A stretch of DNA of 27,049 nucleotides from Colivicinus sp963607765 (GCA_963607765.1 CAVDDT010000026.1:1-27049), one strand, 5' to 3'. Shown: positions 7,998 to 14,914, numbered from the stretch's first letter. Numbers and translations: made by a program. Notes: generated by a model not told the origin, from the sequence alone.

Positions 7998-8024
7998 TAA
8001 AAAATCTGTTTATTCAACAGATTT
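7998..8024 (-). terminator. Terminator of the ADP-ribosyltransferase cassette
   Basis: On the minus strand, AAATCTGTT pairs perfectly with AACAGATTT (plus-strand 8016-8024 and 8002-8010) around a five-base loop, followed by a T-rich run. It lies 16 bases after the small gene and directly before the repeat that leads the YhcG-type gene, so that gene needs its own promoter. Confidence 0.85.
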
Positions 8025-8039
8025 AACCAAATTTCTATT

Positions 8040-8213
8040 TTACTTACCTTCTTTTAGAATCACTACATTTCCAGGGCCCGTTTCGGCATCACATCTTTCT
8101 AGAAAAGCTTCAATTTCTTTAAGCTCTTCTTTTGTATAAACATGAGTTTTTTGGTATTCTTCAGCTTTATCAAGTTGCTCATTAGCATATTTAATAAATT
8201 CTTCGGTTGTCAT
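8040..8213 (-). CDS. 57-residue protein overlapping the ADP-ribosyltransferase gene (candidate antitoxin/immunity protein)
   Basis: This is a small gene easily missed by length cut-offs. The product starts MTTEEFIKYANEQLDKAEEY, is acidic and helical, and ends ETGPGNVVILKEGK. The start codon overlaps the ADP-ribosyltransferase stop as ATGA, and GGAGGTGGTGAA provides a strong ribosome site seven bases upstream. A terminator follows the stop. Small acidic partners overlapping a toxin-like enzyme gene are typical of toxin-antitoxin or effector-immunity pairs, and that is the inferred role. I recognise no family, and it could instead be an accessory subunit. Confidence 0.7.
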   Translation of the reverse strand: MTTEEFIKYANEQLDKAEEYQKTHVYTKEELKEIEAFLERCDAETGPGNVVILKEGK

Positions 8214-8746
8214 TTCACCACCTCCACAAATGTTCTATTTCTATCTCTTGATAATATTTTATATTTTGCGTTTTTATCAATCAATAGTTCATCTTGTTTC
8301 TTATATCTGCTTACCGAATTTAAAAATGCACATCTAGTTTTAGCTTTTACATTTATTATGATTGAGTATTTTCCCTTAAAAGTTTTAGAGACATCTATAG
8401 TGGTACTAGTAAAAGATAAGACTTTTGTGCATTTGCTTATAGGCACATTATAAAATTCATCGATATTTGCCCCTCTATAACAAACCAAGTCTTCTTTAAG
8501 TTTAAATTTCTTAATGCCACTAGATATTAGTTTTGAATATCTTTCTAATTGTTTCTTTGTTTTGTCATTAGTTCTTAAATAATCATTTAATTTGAAATAA
8601 AATTTTTCATCATAAGGTGATTCATTTCCCTCAATACTATTTCTAGTGTACTTTCTAATCGCATGTAACTCTGCTTTGGTTAATTTCTTTTTCCAAGATT
8701 CACTTTCCTTTATCAAATATTCATATACTTCATTAAAGTCTTTCAT
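8210..8746 (-). CDS. ADP-ribosyltransferase of the C3-like exoenzyme type
   Basis: The 178-residue enzyme has the ADPRT exoenzyme layout: an N-terminal helical region with KAELHAIRKYT (25-34), then Arg91 in VCYRGA for NAD binding, the S-T-T motif at 114-116 in SFTSTTID, and Q151-D-E153 at the catalytic turn. QxE rather than ExE is typical of C3-like enzymes that modify Asn or other non-Arg acceptors. Glu153 would be catalytic. There is no signal peptide, so it acts inside the cell or is delivered by another system. AGGAGG precedes the start. It overlaps the 57-residue gene, a natural candidate to restrain it. No phage genes lie nearby. Confidence 0.85.
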   Translation of the reverse strand: MKDFNEVYEYLIKESESWKKKLTKAELHAIRKYTRNSIEGNESPYDEKFYFKLNDYLRTNDKTKKQLERYSKLISSGIKKFKLKEDLVCYRGANIDEFYNVPISKCTKVLSFTSTTIDVSKTFKGKYSIIINVKAKTRCAFLNSVSRYKKQDELLIDKNAKYKILSRDRNRTFVEVVK

Positions 8747-8751
8747 TTTTC

Positions 8752-8792
8752 CTCCTACTTCCTTATTGCAAGAAAAAACAAAAATTCCTACA
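8752..8792. repeat. 41-bp direct repeat, copy 2 (leader of the ADP-ribosyltransferase gene)
   Basis: This is a perfect copy of 7952-7992. Together the copies bracket the ADP-ribosyltransferase, the 57-residue gene and their terminator. Recombination between them would remove exactly 800 bp and leave the YhcG-type gene with one intact leader. Confidence 0.95.
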
Positions 8793-8837
8793 TGAATTTC
8801 TAAAACGCTTTATTTATAGGAAGGGGTGCTAAAGTGA

Positions 8838-8852
8838 TGCTAAAGTTTAGCA
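8838..8852. promoter_or_regulatory. Second palindrome touching the CIRCE element
   Basis: TGCTAAA-G-TTTAGCA is a perfect 15-base palindrome whose right arm overlaps the left arm of the CIRCE element. GTGCTAA is repeated again at 8826-8833. The arms resemble CIRCE half-sites (GTGCTAA), so extra HrcA contacts or a second regulator are possible. Confidence 0.5.
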
Positions 8853-8873
8853 GTCTTGTTGACTGAGTGCTAT
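8847..8873. promoter_or_regulatory. CIRCE operator (HrcA site) of groESL
   Basis: TTAGCAGTC-N9-GAGTGCTAT matches the CIRCE consensus TTAGCACTC-N9-GAGTGCTAA with one mismatch in each arm and the exact nine-base spacer. It overlaps the -35 box, so HrcA binding would block transcription of groESL until heat or misfolding stress. hrcA is not in the window. Confidence 0.92.
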
Positions 8874-8886
8874 TTATTATTATAAT
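8859..8886 (+). promoter_or_regulatory. groESL sigma-A promoter
   Basis: TTGACT (8859-8864) and TATAAT (8881-8886) are separated by 16 bases and lie 26 bases before the groES start. The -35 sits in the CIRCE spacer. Confidence 0.88.
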
Positions 8887-8911
8887 AGAAAGTGTTAGGA
8901 GGAAAATAAAT

Positions 8912-9196
8912 ATGATTAAACCTTTATATAACAATGTTTTACTTAAAAAAGTTGAGGCTGCTAAGGAAACAAAAAGCGGCATTATTATTTCTCAAAAAGA
9001 AGAGGATGAAGAATATGCAGAGGTTGTTGCAGTTAGTGATGTGAAAGAAGTTAAAGTTAATGACCATGTATATGAGATGCCTTTGAAAGTTGGAGATAAA
9101 GTTATGTACAAGAAATATTCTGGTACAGATGTTAAAGATGGCGATGAAAAGTACATCTTAATTAAGGCTGAAGATATTTTGGCTATTGTTGAATAG
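8912..9196 (+). CDS. groES: Co-chaperonin GroES (Cpn10)
   Basis: The 94-residue protein has the usual GroES length and order: MIKPLYNNVLLKKVEAAKETKSGIIIS at the N-terminus, with the mobile loop around KETKSGI. The body GDKVMYKKYSGTDVKDGDEKYILIKAEDILAIVE includes the conserved C-terminal strand. It forms the heptameric lid of the GroEL folding chamber in the cytoplasm. The start at 8912 is behind TTAGGAGGAAAATAA; an in-frame upstream extension would run into the -10 box. groEL follows after 12 bases. Confidence 0.97.
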   Translation: MIKPLYNNVLLKKVEAAKETKSGIIISQKEEDEEYAEVVAVSDVKEVKVNDHVYEMPLKVGDKVMYKKYSGTDVKDGDEKYILIKAEDILAIVE

Positions 9197-9208
9197 GAGG
9201 ATTATTTT

Positions 9209-10822
9209 ATGGCAAAAGAAGTTAAATATTCAAAGGATGCTAGAGATAGCGTTTTAAAGGGTGTAGATGTATTAGCTAATGCGGTTAAGGTAACACTTGG
9301 CCCAAAGGGCAGAAATGTTGTCTTAGATAAGGGATATGGTTCACCTGTTATTGTAAATGATGGTGTATCTATCGCAAAGGAAATCGAACTTGAAGATACT
9401 TTCGCTAATATGGGCGCAAAGCTAATCTATGAGGTAGCTAACAATACAAATGATACTGCTGGTGATGGTACTACTACTGCTACAGTATTAGCTCAATCTA
9501 TTGTTCACAAAGGTCTTGAGGCTGTTGAAAAGGGTGCTAATCCAGTATTCTTAAAAGACGGTATTGATATGGCTAGTAAGAAGGTTTCTGAAGTACTTCT
9601 TTCTAAGTCTAAGAAAGTAGAATCTGCTAGTGATATTGCTAGTGTTGCTTCTATTTCATCTGGTTCTAAGGAAATTGGCCAAATCATTTCTGATGCTATG
9701 GAAAAAGTTGGCAAGAATGGTGTTATCAATGTTGATGAATCAAAGGGCTTCGATACTTCTCTTGAAGTAACAGAAGGCTTAAAGTATGATAAGGGATTTA
9801 TTTCTCCTTATATGGTAAGTGATAGAGAAAAGAACTGTGTTGAGATGGAAAACCCACTTATCATGGTTACTGATCAAAAGATTTCAACTATTCAAGATAT
9901 CTTAGGCATTCTTGAACAAATTGTTCAACAAAACAAGCCATTATTGATTATTGCTGAAGATATTGAAAATGAAGTAATTTCTACTTTGATTGTTAATAAG
10001 TTAAGAGGTACTTTCAATGTTGTTGCTACTAAGGCTCCAGGATTTGGCGATAACCAAAAGGATCAATTAAGTGATATTGCTACTTTAACTGGTGCTACTG
10101 TTATTTCTAAAGACTTAGGCATGCAACTTAAGGATATGAGTATGAATGACCTTGGTACTTGTAAGAAAGTTATCGTTGAAAAGGATGCTACTACTTTAAT
10201 TGAAGGTGCTGGCAGTAAGGAGGCTTTCAAGGCTAGAATTAGTGAACTTGAAGCTTTAGTTGAAAAGACTACAAGTGATTATGATAAGAAGAGACTTCAT
10301 GAAAGAATTGCTAAGTTGTCTAATGGTGTAGCTGTTATTAAAGTAGGTGCTACAACAGAAGCTGAAATGAAGGATAAAAAGCTTAGAATTGAAGATGCTT
10401 TAAATGCTACTAGAGCTGCTGTTGAAGAAGGCATTATCATTGGTGGTGGTGCTTGTCTTGCAGATGTTTCTAAGGAACTTAGAAGTGAACTTACAAGTGA
10501 TGTTGTTGATGTTCAAAAGGGTATTAATATCGTTCTTGATTCAATGACTGCTCCACTTTACCAAATTGCTGAAAACGCTGGTTATGATGGAAATGAAATT
10601 GTTAAGAAACAATTAGCTCAATCTGGCAATGTAGGCTTTGACGCAAAGAATGGCGAATGGGTTGATATGTTTGAAAAAGGCATCGTTGATCCATGTAAGG
10701 TTACAAGAAGTGCATTATTAAATGCTGCTAGTGTATCTGGATTATTAATTACTACTGAAGCTGCTGTTGGAACAATTAAAGAGAAAGAAGCTCCTGCTGC
10801 TCCAGCTGGTGGCATGTATTAA
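9209..10822 (+). CDS. groEL: Chaperonin GroEL (Cpn60)
   Basis: This 537-residue protein is full length. It carries the ATP-site motifs GDGTTTATVLAQ near residue 85 and VTLGPKGRNVVLDKGYGSP near residue 30. The apical-domain segment EVTEGLKYDKGFISPYM, the AAVEEGIIIGGGACL segment near 400 and a C-terminal GGMY tail are also present. It folds client proteins in an ATP-driven cage with GroES. It is in the CIRCE-controlled operon, with AGGAGGATTATTTT ahead of the start. Nothing is degraded or unusual beyond the short GGMY tail in place of a longer GGM repeat. Confidence 0.99.
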   Translation: MAKEVKYSKDARDSVLKGVDVLANAVKVTLGPKGRNVVLDKGYGSPVIVNDGVSIAKEIELEDTFANMGAKLIYEVANNTNDTAGDGTTTATVLAQSIVHKGLEAVEKGANPVFLKDGIDMASKKVSEVLLSKSKKVESASDIASVASISSGSKEIGQIISDAMEKVGKNGVINVDESKGFDTSLEVTEGLKYDKGFISPYMVSDREKNCVEMENPLIMVTDQKISTIQDILGILEQIVQQNKPLLIIAEDIENEVISTLIVNKLRGTFNVVATKAPGFGDNQKDQLSDIATLTGATVISKDLGMQLKDMSMNDLGTCKKVIVEKDATTLIEGAGSKEAFKARISELEALVEKTTSDYDKKRLHERIAKLSNGVAVIKVGATTEAEMKDKKLRIEDALNATRAAVEEGIIIGGGACLADVSKELRSELTSDVVDVQKGINIVLDSMTAPLYQIAENAGYDGNEIVKKQLAQSGNVGFDAKNGEWVDMFEKGIVDPCKVTRSALLNAASVSGLLITTEAAVGTIKEKEAPAAPAGGMY

Positions 10823-10840
10823 TGTAAACTTTTACAAATA

Positions 10841-10905
10841 ATGAAAAACTTTCACACAGTTTTCACAATTACCATGTATAGTAAATACTGTTAAAAGTTT
10901 TTCAT
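10841..10905. repeat. Long inverted repeat after groEL
   Basis: ATGAAAAACTTT (10841-10852) and AAAGTTTTTCAT (10894-10905) are perfect inverted copies. Inside them ACAGT and ACTGT can extend the stem past a small internal loop. The element could fold into a hairpin of about 65 bases in the groEL 3' region, ahead of the separate terminator at 10922. Its role is unknown. Confidence 0.75.
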
Positions 10906-10921
10906 TTATCCTAGTTATATT

Positions 10922-10947
10922 AAAAAACGAGCAATTGCTCGTTTTTT
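10922..10947. terminator. Terminator of groESL
   Basis: A perfect palindrome: A6, CGAGCA and ATTG in the centre, TGCTCG, then T6. It ends groESL on the plus strand and is symmetrical enough to work on the other strand. Confidence 0.92.
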
Positions 10948-10951
10948 AATA

Positions 10952-10957
10952 TATAAT
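10952..10957 (+). promoter_or_regulatory. -10 box of the tRNA-Arg gene
   Basis: TATAAT ends eight bases before the mature tRNA start. No clear -35 is seen because the groEL terminator occupies that position, so the precursor leader would be very short. Confidence 0.5.
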
Positions 10958-10965
10958 TTATAAGT

Positions 10966-11040
10966 CCCCCAATAGTCTAATGGATAGAACAAACCCCTCC
11001 TAAGGGTTAGATACAAGTTCGATTCTTGTTTGGGGGGCCA
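10966..11040 (+). tRNA. tRNA-Arg (anticodon CCT)
   Basis: The 75-base cloverleaf folds as follows. Acceptor CCCCCAA pairs with TTGGGGG, then discriminator G and an encoded CCA. The D arm runs from TAGTCTAATGGATAGAACA with one C-A mismatch in the stem. Anticodon stem AACCC/GGGTT surrounds the loop CTCCTAA, giving anticodon CCT, which reads AGG. The T arm is ACAAG-TTCGATT-CTTGT. It stands alone between groEL and the CARF-HEPN-like gene, with its own terminator. tRNA genes are common integration points, but no att-like copy of its 3' end was seen here. Confidence 0.95.
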
Positions 11041-11044
11041 TTTT

Positions 11045-11064
11045 AGAGCTAATGCTCTTTTTTT
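11045..11064 (+). terminator. Terminator of tRNA-Arg
   Basis: AGAGC pairs with GCTCT around TAAT and is followed by a T run to 11064. It lies four bases after the CCA end. Confidence 0.85.
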
Positions 11065-11070
11065 ATTGTG

Positions 11071-11079
11071 TGCTAGAAT
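11071..11079 (+). promoter_or_regulatory. Extended -10 promoter of the CARF-HEPN-like operon
   Basis: TGCTAGAAT is an extended -10 element placed just after the tRNA terminator and 18 bases before the ATG at 11098; GAGGTCG serves as ribosome site. No consensus -35 is visible. Confidence 0.5.
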
Positions 11080-11097
11080 ATTAAATGAGGTCGTGTT

Positions 11098-13152
11098 ATG
11101 AAAAAGAAAAACATTTTAATTTGTGGTATAAGAGATTTCGATAAACACAACACTAGTCGTTATTTCTTTAGTAAAGATAACAATGAAATTAAATTTTCAG
11201 AAGGTTTGGTATCTGGCGTTGGCGAAGCTAAAAAGATATTGTCTTCTGTTGCTATAGATGAAATTATTGCAATAGGCTCTAGTAAGCAATGCAAGGATGC
11301 TAGGCATGAAAAGATTTCAATAAGTGATGGTTCAGAGTTTTTTGTAGCTAATGTAGATGAACTATCGGAATTTGATTATTTTAGATATCGTTTATCTCAA
11401 TTTGTAAGAAATGTTGATATTGAACAAGCTGATTTCTTTAATAGCATTAAAGAAGAAAAAAGAAATGAGCTTATTTCAAAGATTAAATTAGTTGTTGGTG
11501 AAGATTTATCTAGCGTTTTAGTAAGTGTTGTTTCAGTTGAGGGTGTTAGGAATAATTTAACCAAATTATTTATGACTTTTGATGGCGATGAAATAGAATG
11601 GTGCATGCACTATCTTTATTCTTGTTTAGCCGATGAATATAAGATGAAACCTCTTCAACAAAATATTGATATTCCTATTTCATTTATTCCTATTTCTGCT
11701 TCAAATGATTTTGAAGAAGTTACTCAATTTCATAAACTTCTTTCTGAATTGTTGTATGTAGATGATACTGAATCTAACTTATATGTAGATATGCATAGTT
11801 TCTCTATTGAAACTTCTTTTGTTTGTTTAAATACATTATTCACTTTGAGCGATGATATTAATACTCCTATTTATATTAGAGGCATTACTAACGCTCATCA
11901 CACTTCTTTCTTTGACATTGAAGAGATTTCTTTACAAGAAAGAAGATATCGTACAGAGAAGCTAATGAATGGCATTCGTGCTTTCTTAGATAATGGCAAG
12001 ACAGATATTTTGGTTCAATATTGGGATGAAGCTAAAGAGGATGATCCTACTTTAAGGAATGAATATATTGATAAGATCTTGTGTTCAATGAGACATATTG
12101 ATGCGGGCATTTCTTTATGTAATACCGGTGAGCTTGAAAAGGGCGTTTATAACTTAAAGAAAACACTTAATCACCCAGAGATGTATTCTAAGCAAATGGG
12201 TGAATCAGAGTCTTTGATGGTTATGATGATTAAAAAGAGTATTGCCAAGGATTTTGGTCCTTTGATGGAAGGAAATGATGAAGTAGATACTTTTGAGCTT
12301 ATCAAGTGGGCTTATAAGAAAAAGTTCTATCAACAAGTTGTTACTTTAATTGAGTCACAAGCTCCTGCTTATTTTATGAAAAAGGGTATACTTTATCCTT
12401 TCACTAATGATGAAGAAAAACAAAAGTACTATATGGCTATGAATGCTCAATACTATGATCTTGATGGCAAGGATAGATGGTGGTTCAATGATTTACAACA
12501 TTATTTCTTTAAGTCATATGGTCGTTTTGGAGTTGATTATAGAAACAAGAGTATAGATACTAATGTTCAATTTGCACGTCTAAGAACAAGCACTGTTTTT
12601 GGCAATTCAATGGAAAAGAATGTTTTAAAGGCTCATTCTTTAATTGATAAAGAAGAAGTCTTATACAATGTTTTATTTGCCTATTATGATTTGTCGAAGT
12701 TTAGAAATAGCTTAAATCATGCGGAAGGTGGTGATAGCAGTGATGAACTTGAGAAAGTTCCGCTTATTTGGAAGAATTGCGGAGACTATATCGTAAAGTT
12801 TATTGATAGCTTGAATACTGCCCTTGAAAACATTGGTGATAAAAAGGTGGAAAATACTTTGTTTAATAATGAAGAATTCATGGATTATGTGCATAGTCAT
12901 AATCCTAGAGATGTGAAAATGGATGAGAAGATTGAGGGCTATTCTAAATTTAATTCTTATAATAACAAGAATAATTTCCATAATAAGCCTTTCAATAAAA
13001 AGCCTTTCAAGGGAAATGGTGTCTATAAGAATAATGATGAAATTCATATTAATATGTATATTCCAAATAGTGTTATTAATGGTGATGAGAATCATGATCC
13101 TAAAAAAGGAATCACTTTCCATTTTGATTTTGATAAGGAGGAATCTAAGTGA
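11098..13152 (+). CDS. Orphan CARF-HEPN-like protein (Csm6/Csx1/TM1812 type)
   Basis: The 684-residue protein has an N-terminal Rossmann-like region (KNILICGIRDFD; DEIIAIGSSKQCKDA near 54-68) and a segment YVDMHSFSIETSF. In that segment D231-M-H-S-F occupies the place of the DxTHG motif of TM1812-type CARF proteins. A helical C-terminal half contains R536-N-S-L-N-H541 in SKFRNSLNHAEGG, a canonical RxxxxH HEPN ribonuclease motif. In CRISPR type III systems such proteins are RNases switched on by cyclic oligoadenylate. Residues 620-650 are a low-complexity N/K/F linker before a small C-terminal tail. No cas gene or array is present here. It overlaps the next gene as GTGA. HEPN is well supported; CARF is probable. 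Confidence 0.72.
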   Translation: MKKKNILICGIRDFDKHNTSRYFFSKDNNEIKFSEGLVSGVGEAKKILSSVAIDEIIAIGSSKQCKDARHEKISISDGSEFFVANVDELSEFDYFRYRLSQFVRNVDIEQADFFNSIKEEKRNELISKIKLVVGEDLSSVLVSVVSVEGVRNNLTKLFMTFDGDEIEWCMHYLYSCLADEYKMKPLQQNIDIPISFIPISASNDFEEVTQFHKLLSELLYVDDTESNLYVDMHSFSIETSFVCLNTLFTLSDDINTPIYIRGITNAHHTSFFDIEEISLQERRYRTEKLMNGIRAFLDNGKTDILVQYWDEAKEDDPTLRNEYIDKILCSMRHIDAGISLCNTGELEKGVYNLKKTLNHPEMYSKQMGESESLMVMMIKKSIAKDFGPLMEGNDEVDTFELIKWAYKKKFYQQVVTLIESQAPAYFMKKGILYPFTNDEEKQKYYMAMNAQYYDLDGKDRWWFNDLQHYFFKSYGRFGVDYRNKSIDTNVQFARLRTSTVFGNSMEKNVLKAHSLIDKEEVLYNVLFAYYDLSKFRNSLNHAEGGDSSDELEKVPLIWKNCGDYIVKFIDSLNTALENIGDKKVENTLFNNEEFMDYVHSHNPRDVKMDEKIEGYSKFNSYNNKNNFHNKPFNKKPFKGNGVYKNNDEIHINMYIPNSVINGDENHDPKKGITFHFDFDKEESK

Positions 13153-14507
13153 AGCAGTTTTTTAAAAGTTTTAATTCAGACTGTGCTAAAGAAGTATGGG
13201 CCATTAGTATTCCTGCCATCTTAGAAAGTTTGTTTCTAATTGGAGCTAATATCATTGACTCTAAGATGTTAGCTAATTTAGGGTTAGGTACTATATCAGC
13301 TATATCTGTAACTTATCAGCCTCGTATTTTTGTTTTTTGTGTTTTCTTTGGCATGAATATCGCAGTATCAGCAATGATTGCTAGAGCTAAAGGTGAAAAC
13401 AATCAAAGAAAGGCCAATGAGCTAATGGTAACTGGTTTTTGGTGCGTAGTTGTTTTGGCGATTGTCTTATCTATTTTATGTGTAGTCTTTGCCTATCCAA
13501 TAATGGAAGTGTGTAGCGGGCAAAAGGATACAATTGACATTAGTGTTAAGTATTATCAAGTCACAATGGGTCTTATGATATTTAATTTAATTTTTATTTA
13601 TTTTAATTCGGCTTTAAGAGGATGTGGCTATACCAAGATTACACTTACTACTAATATTGTCAGTGCTATTGTTCATATTATCTTTAATTATCTATTAATT
13701 GGTCCTATGGGCACTGTTGGAGCTGCTTTAGCTAGTGTTGCAGGCACAATTGCAGCACTTATTGTAAGTGCTATTAAGCTTAATGATAAAAAGATGTTTG
13801 TAAATCTTGGCTATGTCTTTAGTGAACATGTTAAGCCTACAAAAGAAGCTTTTAAAGAATTATTTGGTTTATGGAAGAACGTTGCTTTAGAAAACATGAT
13901 TTCAAGAGTTGGTTTTCTTCTTGTGTCTATAATGTCAGCTAGACTCGGCACCTTCGACCATTCTATTTATTCTGTTAGCAGTACTTTACTAAATATTAAT
14001 TTTGCCTTCGGTGATGGCCTTAAAGCTAGTTCTGTAGCTTTAGTTGGTAGGGCAACAGGAGAGAGAAGTATTGAAAAGGTAAAAGAGTATATGCAGGTAA
14101 TTATTCGTTTTGGAATAGTTTGTGCACTAGTTCTAGCGGTAATATTTGCGACATTAAATAGACCATATTTTAGTTTATATTCAAGTGATTTAACTTTTAT
14201 TGAAAAAGGTGCTGTTGTCGCAATAATTATCGCTATTATTTGTCCTATTCAAATCCCACAAATTATCTTAAATGGATCATTAAAATGTATGGACTGTAGT
14301 AGACAAACACTATATGTCGCAATAATATGTGTTTCAATATTGAACCCATTATGTGACTATCTTTTGGTTTATGTGTTTAAATTTGGCTTATATGGTGTAA
14401 TGTTTGGTGCTTTGATCACTCAACTTAGTGAGCTTATTCTTTTATATAGACTATATAGAAAACATCTTCCGATCTTGGAAAAGAAGTTTGGTGGCACAAA
14501 TGATTAA
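13149..14507 (+). CDS. MATE-family efflux transporter
   Basis: This 452-residue polytopic protein has about twelve membrane helices in two similar halves, as expected for MATE exporters. Characteristic stretches are IPAILESLFLIGANIIDSKM near the start, NSALRGCGYTKITLTTNIVSA in the first half and GLKASSVALVGRATGE in the second. MATE proteins export organic cations or other small molecules using a Na+ or H+ gradient. The start is GTG at 13149, overlapping the upstream stop and preceded by AAGGAGG. Co-translation with a CARF-HEPN-like protein is unusual and is discussed as a finding. The substrate is unknown. Confidence 0.93.
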   Translation: MKQFFKSFNSDCAKEVWAISIPAILESLFLIGANIIDSKMLANLGLGTISAISVTYQPRIFVFCVFFGMNIAVSAMIARAKGENNQRKANELMVTGFWCVVVLAIVLSILCVVFAYPIMEVCSGQKDTIDISVKYYQVTMGLMIFNLIFIYFNSALRGCGYTKITLTTNIVSAIVHIIFNYLLIGPMGTVGAALASVAGTIAALIVSAIKLNDKKMFVNLGYVFSEHVKPTKEAFKELFGLWKNVALENMISRVGFLLVSIMSARLGTFDHSIYSVSSTLLNINFAFGDGLKASSVALVGRATGERSIEKVKEYMQVIIRFGIVCALVLAVIFATLNRPYFSLYSSDLTFIEKGAVVAIIIAIICPIQIPQIILNGSLKCMDCSRQTLYVAIICVSILNPLCDYLLVYVFKFGLYGVMFGALITQLSELILLYRLYRKHLPILEKKFGGTND

Positions 14508-14796
14508 AGTATATTCAATGACTACTTGTCCTGATTGCATCTATGTTCATTCACAGATTAAGGGCAATCCCAATTTTGAAATAGTTGATATAGGCTCTCA
14601 TGTGATGTACCTAAAAGAATTTCTTAAATTAAGAGATTCTAATGATGCGTTTAAACAAGCACGAGAAAATAATTCTATTGGTATTCCTTGTTTCTTAAGG
14701 GAAGATGGAAGTGTTACTTTATCCGCTGAAGATGTAGGGCTTAAAAGCAAGCCAGAAGATGAAGTGATGACTTGTTCAATTAAGGGAGGATGTTGA
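14500..14796 (+). CDS. Glutaredoxin/thioredoxin-fold protein with CPDC motif
   Basis: The 98-residue protein begins MIKVYSMTTCPDC, putting a CxxC redox pair at 10 and 13 at the end of the first strand, as in glutaredoxins. NNSIGIPCFLREDG supplies the cis-Pro loop (IP) and an extra Cys. Helices around LKEFLKLRDSNDAF complete the fold. It ends in SIKGGC. It probably reduces disulfides or carries thiols in the cytoplasm. The start at 14500 overlaps the MATE stop by eight bases; the in-frame extension back to 14428 would lie inside the MATE gene and is less likely. A strong terminator follows at once. Confidence 0.85.
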   Translation: MIKVYSMTTCPDCIYVHSQIKGNPNFEIVDIGSHVMYLKEFLKLRDSNDAFKQARENNSIGIPCFLREDGSVTLSAEDVGLKSKPEDEVMTCSIKGGC

Positions 14797-14822
14797 AAGC
14801 TTAGATAACTAAGCTTTTTTTC
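14796..14822 (+). terminator. Terminator of the CARF-HEPN/MATE/glutaredoxin operon
   Basis: AAAGCTTAG pairs perfectly with CTAAGCTTT around ATAA, followed by a long T run. Confidence 0.92.
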
Positions 14823-14885
14823 TTTTTAAGTTATTTTTGATTTTAAAATTGCCAACCGAAAGATATTTTTTCAAAAGTAGACACA

Positions 14886-14914
14886 AAAATTCTTCCTATT
14901 GAAGGAAGAATTTT
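14886..14914 (-). terminator. Terminator of the hydrolase gene
   Basis: AAAATTCTTCC and GGAAGAATTTT form an 11-base perfect stem around a seven-base loop, with T5 on the minus strand. It overlaps the stop codon of the hydrolase. Confidence 0.85.

Noticed and set aside
8142..8453. Plus-strand 103-residue open frame opposite the ADP-ribosyltransferase
   Set aside because: The minus-strand gene shows clear enzyme motifs and strong starts; the plus frame is its shadow.
8210..8746. ADP-ribosyltransferase as part of a prophage (minor head protein type)
   Set aside because: No phage structural, integrase or lysis genes lie nearby, and the protein is a lone full-length domain.
10966..11097. tRNA-Arg as the attachment site of an integrated element
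   Set aside because: No second copy of the tRNA 3' end and no integrase were found in the window.
12712..13122. Minus-strand 136-residue open frame opposite the CARF-HEPN-like gene
   Set aside because: It mirrors a low-complexity AT-rich region, has no ribosome site and no sensible protein pattern.
11098..13152. A CRISPR array or cas genes near the CARF-HEPN-like protein
   Set aside because: No regularly spaced repeats and no cas-like proteins were seen anywhere in the window.
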